Notes under the pieces: model-generated | The model's database searches: none | What the model saw: only the letters and a program-made list of their open reading frames with translations | What the model was told of the DNA's origin: nothing | NCBI GenBank assembly: GCA_963676235.1 | Contig: OY781044.1 | Span: forward strand, 434,001-498,000 | DNA from: JALNYB01 sp963676235 | Lineage (GTDB): Archaea; Thermoplasmatota; Thermoplasmata; Methanomassiliicoccales; Methanomethylophilaceae | Reading direction: 5' to 3' | DNA length: 64,000 nucleotides | Position numbers and translations under genes: made by a program | In this document: in pieces, positions 1 through 8,482 of the stretch | Layout: every line of letters starts with the position of its first letter | Numbering within the stretch: the first letter of the stretch is position 1

Positions 1-307
1 TACCCGCATTGGTCAGGTTGATATTATAGATATCCCCCTCTTTTGCGGCGAAGCCCAATGAAACGAAACGGTCGAGTTGCTCCAAGAGTTCGCTGATGTT
101 GATAGTAGAGTTGGCCTCAACCATACACTGCGGTCTCTTGAAACCATGTCTTCCGAAATGATCTCTGTCGTATTTCAACATCCATATCTTACCGGTCTTA
201 CTAAGTCCCGCGTTACCGCGACCTCCGGTAATACCTGCTCCACGTCCAGCTTTCTTTCCACGGCCGTGTGTCCTGGATCCTCTCATCTTTTTGGTTCTGC
301 TTGGCAT
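1..307 (-). CDS. rpl15: Ribosomal protein uL15 (partial, 3' end beyond window)
   Basis: This is a large-subunit protein. The visible 102 N-terminal residues begin MPSRTKKMRGS and carry the Gly/Arg-rich uL15 tail (GRGRKAGRGAGITGGRGNAG), which threads into 23S rRNA. The archaeal form follows with KTGKIWMLKYDRDHFGRHGF. The stop codon lies left of position 1, so the gene is cut by the window and not truncated biologically. It is the last visible gene of the operon, 9 nt after uL30. Confidence 0.96.
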   Translation of the reverse strand, partial: MPSRTKKMRGSRTHGRGKKAGRGAGITGGRGNAGLSKTGKIWMLKYDRDHFGRHGFKRPQCMVEANSTINISELLEQLDRFVSLGFAAKEGDIYNINLTNAG

Positions 308-316
308 TTTTTCACC

Positions 317-781
317 TCACAGCATCCTGTTGACGAGATCGTTGATCGTTTCGCCCCTGTATCCGAGCGCTCCACCGTTCTGGTAAGAACGTTTGTTGCC
401 CTCGTATCCCTTTATCGGGGGATGCAGGCGGAAGACGGGCTTCACAGCCTCAACGTCTCTCATCTTGTAGTTGTTCTCGATGATCGCTTTTGAAAGATCT
501 TCAACTGTTGCGAAATCAGATTTCTCTTTAAGATAATCATCGGTGATCTCTTTGTCGCCGGCAAGTCTTCCGCGCATGCGGATCATTGCCGTGAGAGTGT
601 CCTGATTGATCTCTCCCCACGTACAGTAATCTTTTATCATCTGGAGCATTCCCTTTGTGGATGCATTCTCGGGGACAACCACACAGTGGTTGACCCTGGT
701 CAGGCCGAGAAGGCCCATTGTATGCTCGATATCACGATTGACATCGGGCTGTCCGCGTACACGAATAACTGCGAATGTCAT
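317..781 (-). CDS. rpl30: Ribosomal protein uL30
   Basis: Large-subunit protein of 154 residues, the long archaeal/eukaryotic form (bacterial uL30 is about 60 residues). It starts MTFAVIRVRGQPDVNRDIEHT and contains the family segment MGLLGLTRVNHCVVVP. The reading frame is open further upstream, but that part is antisense to nothing useful and overlaps uS5. The ATG at 781 lies 2 nt from the uS5 stop and fits the family start. Sits between uS5 and uL15 in the usual archaeal order. Confidence 0.95.
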   Translation of the reverse strand: MTFAVIRVRGQPDVNRDIEHTMGLLGLTRVNHCVVVPENASTKGMLQMIKDYCTWGEINQDTLTAMIRMRGRLAGDKEITDDYLKEKSDFATVEDLSKAIIENNYKMRDVEAVKPVFRLHPPIKGYEGNKRSYQNGGALGYRGETINDLVNRML

Positions 782-783
782 GT

Positions 784-1461
784 TTACTCCTCCTGGGAAT
801 CGACATCGGTCTCGTTTATGGATATGCCGATAGGGCCTGGCACGATATTCAATCTGTTTGCCTGCTCCTCGGTTACCCTTATACGGGCAGTCTGTGTGAG
901 TGCATCGAATGTTGCCATCGCATAGTTGACCTTTGTCTTTGTGTTTCCTGTTGCGAATCCCCATGAGTCGCGGACTCCGGCAAGTGTAAGAAGACTCTTT
1001 GCGACATCTCCAACTGCCAATCCGATACCCTGAGGTGCTGGTTTAAGGTAAACTGTTACTGATCCGGTACGTCCTATTACCTCGAAGGGCAATGAATGCA
1101 CCTGTCCGCATCCGCATTCCCATGATCCGCATCCTCTCTTGATCTCAATGATGTTGAGTTTTGCGTTATCGATGGCTTTTTTGATCGATGGTCCGACTTC
1201 CTTTCCTTTGGAACGTCCGATTCCGATGAATCCATCGCCGTTTCCGACGATACATGTCACCGCAAATCTGACCCTCCTTCCGGAGTCGGTCATCCTCTGA
1301 ACCATGTTGAGATCTATGACCTCATCTTTCAGGTCAGGAAGGAGAATGTCCACAATCTCTGCCTCACGAAGGGGCAGCCTTGTGGCCAATGCATCGCCCA
1401 TGGTTGTGACCTCGCCGTTAAGGACCATCTGGCCCAATCTTGTTTTCGGGATCCAATCCAT
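784..1461 (-). CDS. rps5: Ribosomal protein uS5
   Basis: Small-subunit protein of 225 residues, involved in decoding accuracy. The N-terminal double-stranded-RNA-binding fold is visible around GRRVRFAVTCIVGNGDGFIGIG (residues about 61-82), followed by GRSKGKEVGPSIKKAI. The C-terminal S5 domain contains APQGIGLAVGDVAKSLLTLAG. The archaeal N-terminal extension (MDWIPKTRLGQMV) is present. A CGSWECGCG cysteine cluster near residue 115 is typical of archaeal and eukaryotic S5. Two-base gaps to both neighbours indicate one transcript. Confidence 0.97.
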   Translation of the reverse strand: MDWIPKTRLGQMVLNGEVTTMGDALATRLPLREAEIVDILLPDLKDEVIDLNMVQRMTDSGRRVRFAVTCIVGNGDGFIGIGRSKGKEVGPSIKKAIDNAKLNIIEIKRGCGSWECGCGQVHSLPFEVIGRTGSVTVYLKPAPQGIGLAVGDVAKSLLTLAGVRDSWGFATGNTKTKVNYAMATFDALTQTARIRVTEEQANRLNIVPGPIGISINETDVDSQEE

Positions 1462-1462
1462 T

Positions 1463-1963
1463 TTACTCAGCCTCCATCTTGTCTTTGACGCTGCTCATTG
1501 CAGCCTCTATACCATCATCAATATGCTTTCCGTTGATCCTTTCCTCAGTGGGAAGTACTTCCTCGCTGTGGGGGACTTCGAGCCCTGCATCTGCCATTCC
1601 CTTGACGACTGCGAATAATACTCCGCCGTGCTGAGGGTTCTGCATACCCAGATCAAGAACCGCATATTCAATTCCTGCTTTCAATGCTCTCTTTCCGGCA
1701 AGATATCCAACGAGATACGCTGCAGGAATGGTGGAACACGAATATTCCCATCCCATTTTGCTAAGCTCTCTGGTGCTTGCCGAGGTTGTGATCAAATCGC
1801 CTATCATGTCAAAGTTAATGAACTGAACTGTGACATTCTTGTTGGACCTTCTAACGACTGCCCTCGCCTCATGGCTTGTTAAAAGCTTACGGCGAGCGTA
1901 GTAATCAGTACGGCACTCTCTTCTTCTGCGGAACGCAACTTTATATCTTGGTCCTGTTGCCAT
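1463..1963 (-). CDS. rpl18: Ribosomal protein uL18
   Basis: 5S rRNA-binding large-subunit protein, 166 residues, archaeal L18/L5e type. It begins MATGPRYKVAFRRRRECRTDY, the usual archaeal opening, and has the RKLLTSHEARAVVRRSNKNV motif. The start codon overlaps the eL19 stop by one base, so translation is probably coupled. It partners with uL5, encoded at 4232-4741, in the central protuberance. Confidence 0.96.
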   Translation of the reverse strand: MATGPRYKVAFRRRRECRTDYYARRKLLTSHEARAVVRRSNKNVTVQFINFDMIGDLITTSASTRELSKMGWEYSCSTIPAAYLVGYLAGKRALKAGIEYAVLDLGMQNPQHGGVLFAVVKGMADAGLEVPHSEEVLPTEERINGKHIDDGIEAAMSSVKDKMEAE

Positions 1964-2424
1964 CAGATCTCCTCCTCTTTCAAGTGGCCTGCGGATATCA
2001 TGTGCTGTTTAAGGTTCCTGCGGGACTTGTAAACTCCTCCCTTGGCTCTCCTATAGTAAAGTCTGTAGACTGACGGGGTTATCTTCCCATCTGCCCTCAG
2101 GCTTTTCAGCTCTTCACGGATAGGTCTGATGGTGGCCATCCACCTGCTTTTATCAGAAACGCGTGCGTTTGCTGTTCCTTTTCTGCTACCAGGTCCTTTC
2201 CTTTTACCGCTGGCCTTCTGTTCGGCTACGTGTCTTATTCTTCCCTTGGATGTTCCATTCTTCGGTTTAGCCTTGATAAGGTCCGAAGCTATGGCTGTAC
2301 GAATATCAGAACGGGTGATACAGTCTTCGACATCTTCCATTTTATCTGGATTGATCCAAACCCTGTTCTGCCCGCACTTCAGGATCTCAGCTGCCATTCT
2401 TCTCTGGTTTCTCAGATCTGACAT
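1963..2424 (-). CDS. rpl19e: Ribosomal protein eL19
   Basis: Large-subunit protein found only in archaea and eukaryotes, 153 residues. Recognised from MSDLRNQRRMAAEILKCGQN and RVWINPDKMEDV, followed by the basic helical region GKRKGPGSRKGTANARV. A GTG six bases upstream (2430) is in frame. I chose the ATG at 2424 because GGTGTGA precedes it at normal Shine-Dalgarno spacing and the family starts at MSDL. Confidence 0.95.
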   Translation of the reverse strand: MSDLRNQRRMAAEILKCGQNRVWINPDKMEDVEDCITRSDIRTAIASDLIKAKPKNGTSKGRIRHVAEQKASGKRKGPGSRKGTANARVSDKSRWMATIRPIREELKSLRADGKITPSVYRLYYRRAKGGVYKSRRNLKQHMISAGHLKEEEI

Positions 2425-2426
2425 AT

Positions 2427-3131
2427 TCACACCATCCTGTTAAGGACTCTAATTCCGAGCTCTGCAGCTCTGTCCTCGATTGCGATCCTTTTCTTAGTAC
2501 CGACTGTTCCGCCTACGCGAGCTGCCTGTATCTTTGGATCGATGTTCTCAAGTCCTTCTACATTGTAAACGAGAACCTCTTCAAATCCTGAAGGATGAAG
2601 ACTTCTGACAGATGCAGGTCCGCGGTATCCTATGTCTACCATTGGTCCACGTCTTTTCAACTGTCTTTTCATCTTTGAATGGATACCTTTCGGTTTTCTC
2701 CATTTCTCCCCGAGTTTTGAATATCTGAACCATTCCTGTCTTTTGAATGCAGGCCTACGTCCAGAGATTATTGCTCTCCTTGCAAGTGCATCTGTGGTCT
2801 CGTTGCTAAGCTCTGGTTTTGCCTTTACGGAATATCCTGAGTCATTCTCAACGATCTCACCTTTCTTTCCAAGGATGGATTTAACCTCTTCCTCGACGAT
2901 CTCGACAGATTTCGATATCTTTGACGGTTCGACTGAACCTTCGAGAGCTGCTTTCCAGTTCTCAACGGTCTTCGGTCCTACACCAGACAGATTCTTGATT
3001 ACTTCTTTGACCTTTACATCGTCGAACAATGTAGCCTTAAGCTCTTCAACAGTCTTGATGCCGATCTGCTCGAGTTCAGCAACATTTTCTGCTTTAAGGC
3101 CCTGAAGGTCAGTGAGTGATTTAACGGTCAT
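2427..3131 (-). CDS. rpl32e: Ribosomal protein eL32 with N-terminal helix-hairpin-helix domain
   Basis: Large-subunit protein of 234 residues, about 100 longer than the minimal archaeal eL32. The C-terminal half is a standard L32e domain (PAFKRQEWFRYSKLGEKWRKP, GYRGPASVRSLHPSG). The N-terminal 70 residues form a helix-hairpin-helix module with two repeats (LTDLQGLKAENVAELEQIG and IKNLSGVGPKTVENWKAAL). This extended form is known in several euryarchaeal lineages, so it is a lineage trait and not a sequencing artefact. The start overlaps the uL6 stop by 4 nt (ATGA type). Confidence 0.95.
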   Translation of the reverse strand: MTVKSLTDLQGLKAENVAELEQIGIKTVEELKATLFDDVKVKEVIKNLSGVGPKTVENWKAALEGSVEPSKISKSVEIVEEEVKSILGKKGEIVENDSGYSVKAKPELSNETTDALARRAIISGRRPAFKRQEWFRYSKLGEKWRKPKGIHSKMKRQLKRRGPMVDIGYRGPASVRSLHPSGFEEVLVYNVEGLENIDPKIQAARVGGTVGTKKRIAIEDRAAELGIRVLNRMV

Positions 3132-3679
3132 TCTTTCACCTTGTGTGATTTGTGGACGATATATATTCCGTCCTGGAATGTTCTCTTATCGAATCCGAGT
3201 CTTGAAGTTGCTTTCTCAAGGTTAGCTGCGGTCTGACCGCAGGCCTCGATATCGTTTCCTTCAATTGATACATCTGCACCAGAGATCTTTACCTTGCATC
3301 CGCCAATGATATTGGCGTAGCGCGGTGCATGTCCTCCCATGTAGTTGTTGATCTCGACGCGATTTCCCTTTACGGTCACTTTCATCGGGAAGTGAGAGAA
3401 CACGATCTTAAGGCCATAAGTATATCCGATTGTTACACCCTTGATCATGTTTCTGACATGGGCGACAAAAGTTCCTACCATTGCTTTTTCCTTAGTTCTC
3501 GGGTATTCGCAGCTTACGCTGACGACTCCTTCTCCGATGGCAATTATTACGCGAGGGTGCGCGAAGTTTCTGCTCAATTCACCCCTCGGTCCTTTGACCT
3601 TCATGGTGTTCTCGTGCATTGTGACGGACACCCCATCGGGGATGGCGATGGTACTTTCGATTTTCCCTGCTATTGTCAT
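3128..3679 (-). CDS. rpl6: Ribosomal protein uL6
   Basis: Large-subunit protein of 183 residues near the factor-binding centre. Two L6 alpha-beta repeats are visible: IAIPDGVSVTMHENTMKVKGPRGELSR in the first and GNRVEINNYMGGHAPRYANI in the second. The terminal region RLGFDKRTFQDGIYIVHK is the archaeal signature. It starts 9 nt after uS8 and overlaps eL32 by 4 nt. Confidence 0.96.
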   Translation of the reverse strand: MTIAGKIESTIAIPDGVSVTMHENTMKVKGPRGELSRNFAHPRVIIAIGEGVVSVSCEYPRTKEKAMVGTFVAHVRNMIKGVTIGYTYGLKIVFSHFPMKVTVKGNRVEINNYMGGHAPRYANIIGGCKVKISGADVSIEGNDIEACGQTAANLEKATSRLGFDKRTFQDGIYIVHKSHKVKE

Positions 3680-3688
3680 CTATATTCC

Positions 3689-4078
3689 TCAGTAAATGTA
3701 TGCTAATAATTTTCCGCCGATGCCTTTCTCTTTTGCATCGGTATGTGTGATTACACCTGCAGTAGTGGTCACAATCAATACTCCGAAATCTTGAGCAGGA
3801 AGGAATCTTGCTTCGAATCTCTCAATATCGTTTGCTTTAACCGAATACCTTGGCTTGATTACACCGCAGTCGTTGATTGCTCCTTTGAGCATGACGCGGA
3901 ACTTACCGGCTTTTCCGTCCTCTATGTACTCGAACTGATTGATATATCCATAATCCTGCATAACTTTCAGCACGCGGCCGATGAGTTTTGAAGATGGCTG
4001 GATAGTACATTCGCTCTTTCCGTTAGAGGCTGCATTCTTTATGACGCACATTGCGTCGTTTAATGGATCGCTTTGCAT
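3689..4078 (-). CDS. rps8: Ribosomal protein uS8
   Basis: 16S rRNA-binding small-subunit protein, 129 residues. It starts [21 protein letters not shown] and ends with the conserved [31 protein letters not shown], matching archaeal S8 in length and both termini. It sits in the standard uS14-uS8-uL6 order. Confidence 0.96.
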   Translation of the reverse strand: MQSDPLNDAMCVIKNAASNGKSECTIQPSSKLIGRVLKVMQDYGYINQFEYIEDGKAGKFRVMLKGAINDCGVIKPRYSVKANDIERFEARFLPAQDFGVLIVTTTAGVITHTDAKEKGIGGKLLAYIY

Positions 4079-4088
4079 TTATCACACC

Positions 4089-4235
4089 TCACGAATACTT
4101 CTTGAACCCAAGTTCTGGGGCCATATCTCTGAAGCACTGACGACAGAGGTGCATTCCGTACCTTCTGATGATACCTCTCCTGCGTCCGCAGCGAGTGCAT
4201 CCGATCGATCTGCCAAATTGTTTCTTTGGTTTCAT
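4089..4235 (-). CDS. rps14: Ribosomal protein uS14 (zinc form)
   Basis: A 48-residue gene, found by translating the gap between uL5 and uS8. It starts [20 protein letters not shown] and ends ELGFKKYS. The zinc ligands are C13, C16, C31 and C34 in a Cx2C...Cx2C arrangement, the usual archaeal S14 zinc ribbon. The start codon overlaps the uL5 stop by 4 nt (ATGA). Length, motif and position are all as expected for archaeal uS14. Confidence 0.95.
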   Translation of the reverse strand: MKPKKQFGRSIGCTRCGRRRGIIRRYGMHLCRQCFRDMAPELGFKKYS

Positions 4236-4741
4236 TCGATCACCTCGACTTCATATTTGTCTTTCATAAACTGAATCCCCTCATCGCGGTTGACACGGTG
4301 GCTCGTAGGTGCCCTTCTTTTCAGAAGCGCCCTCTGAGTAATCCTGTTTCCTACTCTTCTGAGGACAACGCTAACATCCATACCGAATATTCCGATTTCT
4401 GGATCGTATTTCATACCCTCGAAATCAGTATAATCTGAGATACCGAATGACATGTTACCCTCTTTATCGAAGGAATATGTGTGTACACGCTGTTCCCTGA
4501 TTGAGAGTGCTTTCTTGAGGAATACTTCTGCAGCATCTCCTCTCAGAGTTACCTTACATCCGAGTGGCATACCGACACGAATTCCGAGATCCCTGTTCAC
4601 ATTTTTCGAGATTGTCTGAACAGATTTCTGTCCTGTGACCATATCTAGAACCTTCTGTGCTTTTGCGAGTCTCTCTCCGGCCTCACCTACTCCGATGTTG
4701 ATAGATACTTTCTCAACGTGGAGTTCTCTCATTGGATTCAT
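4232..4741 (-). CDS. rpl5: Ribosomal protein uL5
   Basis: 5S rRNA-contacting large-subunit protein, 169 residues. Recognised by [22 protein letters not shown] at the start and by [20 protein letters not shown] in the second half. It overlaps eS4 by 4 nt and uS14 by 4 nt, so the three are probably translated in a coupled fashion. Confidence 0.96.
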   Translation of the reverse strand: MNPMRELHVEKVSINIGVGEAGERLAKAQKVLDMVTGQKSVQTISKNVNRDLGIRVGMPLGCKVTLRGDAAEVFLKKALSIREQRVHTYSFDKEGNMSFGISDYTDFEGMKYDPEIGIFGMDVSVVLRRVGNRITQRALLKRRAPTSHRVNRDEGIQFMKDKYEVEVIE

Positions 4742-5445
4742 TCAGACGCCTCCGGAATTTTTATCTCGGATTTTCCTACTCCGATGATGAATACATTCTT
4801 CTTGACCGTCTCGATTCCGTTTGTGAACTTTACGATATTCTCTGATGGACCTTTTACAACGACATACTCTGCGATGGTCTCAACCTGACCGGCCAATGAA
4901 CCATTGATTATGAGTGCTGTCGATCCCTGTGCAAGAGGGTAGCTTCCCATGACCTTCTGATCTTTAACATCGATCTTGAGTGAATCTCCGACTTTGTAAT
5001 CATTCTTGTCGATGGTCATGTTCCTTCCGCCGCTGAGATTGAGCTGGATCTTTCCGTCTTTGATCTTGGTCTTACCCTCGATACGACAGATTTTCCATGA
5101 TGCTTCATCTTCACTGATCGGGACAAGCGCGAGCTTTCCTTTGTCAGATATCAGCATGCGGTAGCATGACTTTATTTTCGGTATACAAACGGTGTCCATA
5201 ACACCGATAGGAGCCTTAGGGTTTTTCACTGCAACACCGTCAACGAACAGTTCACGGTTTCCAATGATCCTCTTTGCCTCTCTGGCGGTGTCACATACAC
5301 TCAACATGTCCCTAAGGACAAGAACTGCAGGCATGCTGGTCTCAACGGAGTGTGCTCCGGGGGACTGTTTTGTCGCGAAAATCGAGACCTTCCTTTTCAG
5401 GGGCCATGACCTTGGCGCTGCCAATCTTTTCATGTGATCGCTCAT
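4738..5445 (-). CDS. rps4e: Ribosomal protein eS4
   Basis: Archaeal/eukaryotic small-subunit protein of 235 residues. Domains in order: an N-terminal basic region (HMKRLAAPRSWPLKRK), an S4-type RNA-binding domain (TAREAKRIIGNRELFVDGVAVKN, about residues 53-75), the central S4e domain, and a C-terminal KOW-like segment (GGIETV-type region near FTNGIETVKKNVFIIG). It overlaps uL24 and uL5 by 4 nt each. Confidence 0.96.
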   Translation of the reverse strand: MSDHMKRLAAPRSWPLKRKVSIFATKQSPGAHSVETSMPAVLVLRDMLSVCDTAREAKRIIGNRELFVDGVAVKNPKAPIGVMDTVCIPKIKSCYRMLISDKGKLALVPISEDEASWKICRIEGKTKIKDGKIQLNLSGGRNMTIDKNDYKVGDSLKIDVKDQKVMGSYPLAQGSTALIINGSLAGQVETIAEYVVVKGPSENIVKFTNGIETVKKNVFIIGVGKSEIKIPEASE

Positions 5446-5825
5446 TTTTTAGCCTCCTTGTTTTTGGAAAGTGACTCGACTCTCCATGCATCCTCGGTGT
5501 TCAGTTTTGTGATCACTAAGTTCGATGCGTGGATCGGGCGGACAGTGGCTGTACCGTCTGCCTGGTTGATTGTCACTCCATCTATTGAAACGCGTCCAGT
5601 TTTTGTAAAGACCTCGAGGACCTTAGCTTCTGTTCCGCGAATATCTTCATCGCCACGAAGAACTGCAACGGTATCTCCTTTGCAGACCCTCGCTGTACGG
5701 ATACCATATTTTGCACGAAGATCCTGACTGAGGTGTGCTGAAAGCATTTTCCTCTTTACGTGTGCCGGTGCGTGGGCCTGAGCTTTTCTCTGTACCCTTG
5801 CTTTGCTACTTACTGTGTTTACCAT
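5442..5825 (-). CDS. rpl24: Ribosomal protein uL24
   Basis: Large-subunit assembly-initiator protein, 127 residues. The archaeal N-terminus (MVNTVSSKARVQRKAQ) is followed by MLSAHLSQDLRAKYGIRTARV and the KOW motif VCKGDTVAVLRGDEDIRGTEAKVLEV. Starts 11 nt after uL14. Confidence 0.96.
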   Translation of the reverse strand: MVNTVSSKARVQRKAQAHAPAHVKRKMLSAHLSQDLRAKYGIRTARVCKGDTVAVLRGDEDIRGTEAKVLEVFTKTGRVSIDGVTINQADGTATVRPIHASNLVITKLNTEDAWRVESLSKNKEAKK

Positions 5826-5835
5826 GTTTTACACC

Positions 5836-6234
5836 TCACACTATTATGTTCGCGGTTGCTGAGATACGAGGCCACCTCTCGGCTGCCTCTCTTGCAACAG
5901 GTCCCTTTATGTCAGTACCTTTGGTCTCTCCAGTCTCGGTTGTGATGACTGCAGCGTTGTCCTCGAAATATATCATTGTTCCGTCGGGGCGTCTCATTGG
6001 ACGTCTCTGGCGTACTATGACGGCGTATACGATTTGTCTTCTCATTGCAGGGGTTCCTTTCTTGACGGATGCGATAACGAAGTCACCGACACCTGCCTTT
6101 GGAACTCTCCTAGCAACACCATGATAGTTGGGAACCGAGATGATCTCGATTACCTTTGCTCCGGTGTTGTCGATGACATTGAGTTGAGATCCGTTGAGAA
6201 GTCCCCTTGTCTGATTTCCAGCAATTCCCTTCAT
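5836..6234 (-). CDS. rpl14: Ribosomal protein uL14
   Basis: Large-subunit protein of 132 residues at the subunit interface. Key segments are [18 protein letters not shown] and [21 protein letters not shown] followed by [13 protein letters not shown]. It lies between uS17 (6 nt upstream) and uL24 in conserved order. Confidence 0.96.
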   Translation of the reverse strand: MKGIAGNQTRGLLNGSQLNVIDNTGAKVIEIISVPNYHGVARRVPKAGVGDFVIASVKKGTPAMRRQIVYAVIVRQRRPMRRPDGTMIYFEDNAAVITTETGETKGTDIKGPVAREAAERWPRISATANIIV

Positions 6235-6240
6235 CTTACA

Positions 6241-6573
6241 TCACTCCTTTTTCTCAATTACAACGTACGATACGGTCTTTGCGATCGGATGGCATTCCAT
6301 AATCCTGACTGCATCTCCGACTTTAAGTCCGATGCAGGGGGATACATGTGATGAATACCTTGCGGATCTCTTCTCGTATCTCTCGTATTTTTTCTGATAT
6401 TTGAGGTAGTTGCGCTCGATTACGACGGTCTTATTCATCTTGACGGTGGCAACTACACCATCGATGATCTGTCCTCTGACCGACAAACTGCCGTGGAACG
6501 GGCAGTTTGGATCATTGCACTCTGAAGTGGGAGGAACGACGTCAATTCCAATGTTTTTAACTTTTGCTGTCAT
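6241..6573 (-). CDS. rps17: Ribosomal protein uS17
   Basis: 16S rRNA-binding protein of 110 residues. The archaeal N-terminal extension has a CNDPNCPFHG cysteine motif (residues 19-28), followed by the OB-fold core with VRGQIIDGVVATVKMNKTVVIER and VGDAVRIMECHPIAKT. It starts 7 nt after rnp1. Confidence 0.96.
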   Translation of the reverse strand: MTAKVKNIGIDVVPPTSECNDPNCPFHGSLSVRGQIIDGVVATVKMNKTVVIERNYLKYQKKYERYEKRSARYSSHVSPCIGLKVGDAVRIMECHPIAKTVSYVVIEKKE

Positions 6574-6580
6574 TTTTATT

Positions 6581-6835
6581 TCACCTAACCTTCTTTATTC
6601 TTTCTTCTGGTCGGTGTTGAATTTCTATTCCTTTGATGTCTACGTATCTGTCTTGGTATGTGAATCTGAACTCATTGCCTGGTTTTGGTACCATTCTTTC
6701 AGTTCCGGCCGATTCGATGGTGAACGTGTTTTTGGTCTCGTCGACCACTCTCCCGGATATTCCCGAGAATGGTGCTGACAGCACTACCACGTCCAGTCCA
6801 ATGAGCTCAGACCTCATGAATTCCATTCTATTCAT
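6581..6835 (-). CDS. rnp1: RNase P protein component 1 (Rpp29/Pop4)
   Basis: 84 residues. Protein subunit of archaeal RNase P, which trims tRNA 5' leaders. It has the Sm-like Rpp29 core: ELIGLDVVVLSAPFSGISGRVVDET (residues about 10-34), the TFTIES strand, and the closing FRFTYQDRYVDIKGIEI. The gene lies between SUI1 and uS17, as in many euryarchaeal ribosomal operons. The Shine-Dalgarno sequence AAGGTAAG directly precedes the ATG. Confidence 0.93.
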   Translation of the reverse strand: MNRMEFMRSELIGLDVVVLSAPFSGISGRVVDETKNTFTIESAGTERMVPKPGNEFRFTYQDRYVDIKGIEIQHRPEERIKKVR

Positions 6836-6836
6836 C

Positions 6837-7136
6837 TTACCTTACTTCAGTACGGAAGCCCATATCTTCAAGGACCACTTTCACTTTTTTCTTGTGATCG
6901 CCCTGAAGTTCAATACGACCGTCTTTGCATGTTCCGCCGGCGGCGCATTTGTTTTTCAGTTGTTTGGCAAGGTCGATGATATCGATATCGTTTTCATCGA
7001 TACCGTCTATGACGGTAACCATTTTTCCGTATCTGCGACTGTCTACTGAGATCCTAACACACTGCTGTTCACGCGCGATTTCCTCGCACATGCAGAGTTC
7101 TTTAGGTAATCCACATACGGGACAGATCTCGGCCAT
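6837..7136 (-). CDS. Translation initiation factor aIF1 (SUI1 family)
   Basis: 99 residues. Start-codon selection factor of archaeal translation. A CPVCGLPKELCMCEE zinc-knuckle-like segment opens the protein (residues 5-19). The SUI1 core follows: RRYGKMVTVIDGIDENDIDI and KQLKNKCAAGGTCKDGRIELQGDH. It overlaps uL29 by one base and lies one base before rnp1, so it is cotranslated with ribosomal genes. Confidence 0.94.
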   Translation of the reverse strand: MAEICPVCGLPKELCMCEEIAREQQCVRISVDSRRYGKMVTVIDGIDENDIDIIDLAKQLKNKCAAGGTCKDGRIELQGDHKKKVKVVLEDMGFRTEVR

Positions 7137-7339
7137 CAGAGTTCTTCCTCCTCCTTCTGGACGGTTAAGATACGTGCTATGTTGACCCTAATAGCACGAA
7201 TGATTCCTGGACTGGAAGGTGCTCCTCCCATTGCAGAAACTCCTCTCTCGTGCATAAGATCATTACGAAGCTCTTTGAGCTTCTGATTACGCTCTTCAAC
7301 ACTCATATTCCTGATATCTGCTGTTCTGAGTGAAGACAT
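7136..7339 (-). CDS. rpl29: Ribosomal protein uL29
   Basis: 67 residues, located at the polypeptide exit tunnel. It starts MSSLRTADIRNMSVEERNQK and contains KELRNDLMHERGVSAMGGAPSSPG, where the glycine-rich part is typical of archaeal L29. The frame is open 120 nt further upstream, but that extension lies inside uS3 and does not look like L29. The ATG at 7339 sits 1 nt before the uS3 stop region. Confidence 0.94.
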   Translation of the reverse strand: MSSLRTADIRNMSVEERNQKLKELRNDLMHERGVSAMGGAPSSPGIIRAIRVNIARILTVQKEEEEL

Positions 7340-7340
7340 A

Positions 7341-8015
7341 TCACTGTGCCTCCTCGGTTGCAACAGATACTGCGGGTACGACGTCTGCGAAGAGATCCGG
7401 AAGGACCGCAGCAGCTTCTGTCTTGCTGAGAACTCTTGTGTCAGCAGGCAGTCTTGCATTGGGCTTCATGATCTCGACAGTTACTCCGATGATTCCCATT
7501 TTCAACTTTGCAGTCGCGTATCCGTGATCGATAAAGGTGATCTTGGGTTCACCGCAGAACTTGATGTAGCCCTCTTTGAACTTCTCTGTTCTGTGTCTCT
7601 GACCAGTAAGTTTACCGGCGATTATTATGTGGCAACCGCGTGCGCCCGAGTCCATGATCCTACGGACCGTGGAGTGTCCTGCTCTGCGGAAATGCCATCC
7701 TCTCTCAAGAGAGAATGCCAATTTTTCTGCCATTATCTGTGCGTTGAGGCTTGCATTCTCGACTTCCTGAACCTCGATCTGGGGGTTCTCAAAGCCGAAA
7801 CGCTCCTCGATTACTAGAGTCAGATTCTTGATTGTCTGACCGCGCCTTCCGATGACGAGTCCTGGCCTCTCAGTTGTGAGAATCACACGGGTACCCATGG
7901 GAGTTCTCTGAACGTCGAGTCCACCGAATCCCGCACGGCTTACCTCTTTCATGAGATACTCTTTAAGGAGAACCCTGCGGATGTTCTCGGCAACGAATTT
8001 TCTTTCTGATGCCAT
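7341..8015 (-). CDS. rps3: Ribosomal protein uS3
   Basis: Small-subunit protein of 224 residues at the mRNA entry channel. It contains the KH domain with the GLVIGRRGQTIKNLT signature and the C-terminal S3 domain (GWHFRRAGHSTVRRIMDSGARGCHI). I chose the ATG at 8015 (MASERKF) over the in-frame start at 8033 because AGGAGGT lies 9 nt upstream of it. It follows uL22 by one base. Confidence 0.96.
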   Translation of the reverse strand: MASERKFVAENIRRVLLKEYLMKEVSRAGFGGLDVQRTPMGTRVILTTERPGLVIGRRGQTIKNLTLVIEERFGFENPQIEVQEVENASLNAQIMAEKLAFSLERGWHFRRAGHSTVRRIMDSGARGCHIIIAGKLTGQRHRTEKFKEGYIKFCGEPKITFIDHGYATAKLKMGIIGVTVEIMKPNARLPADTRVLSKTEAAAVLPDLFADVVPAVSVATEEAQ

Positions 8016-8016
8016 A

Positions 8017-8472
8017 TCATTCAACCTCCTCAATGATTACCTCAATATTGGCTGTCTCTTGATTCCACTGTGTAGCCCTTCCCTGTGCCCTGGGCATATG
8101 TCCGGGGATGGTTTGGCCTCTTGCGATGGAGATCGTTGATATTGCCATATTGGATGAGACAAGTCCTTTGTACTCAGCGTTTGATGCTGCGCTCTTGACG
8201 ACACCCAAGATTGCCCTAGAGGCTTTCACTGGGTATCTTCCGGGTCCGACTCCTGCCTTATGAGACACACGCTTGTTGTATCTTTTAAGGGGGACTGGCC
8301 TTTCTTCCGCAATTACATCTTCGAGTGCTTTGACCGCTACTTCTACTTTCATTCCGCGAATCATTCCTGCAACCTCACGAGCGAACTTGGGGGAAACAGG
8401 CTGATCTTTAGCGAGTGCTTTAGCCGAGGTATCTGGGTCAGATACTGTTGTATATCCTTTATTAGTAGACAT
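8017..8472 (-). CDS. rpl22: Ribosomal protein uL22
   Basis: Large-subunit tunnel protein of 151 residues. Archaeal features are GYTTVSDPDTSAKALAKDQP near the N-terminus, then SPKFAREVAGMIRGMKVEVAVK and the loop with RAQGRATQWNQETANIEVI. The GTG at 8481 is in frame, but ATG 8472 has GAGGTG at good spacing and is preferred. Confidence 0.96.
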   Translation of the reverse strand: MSTNKGYTTVSDPDTSAKALAKDQPVSPKFAREVAGMIRGMKVEVAVKALEDVIAEERPVPLKRYNKRVSHKAGVGPGRYPVKASRAILGVVKSAASNAEYKGLVSSNMAISTISIARGQTIPGHMPRAQGRATQWNQETANIEVIIEEVE

Positions 8473-8482
8473 TTTTGACACC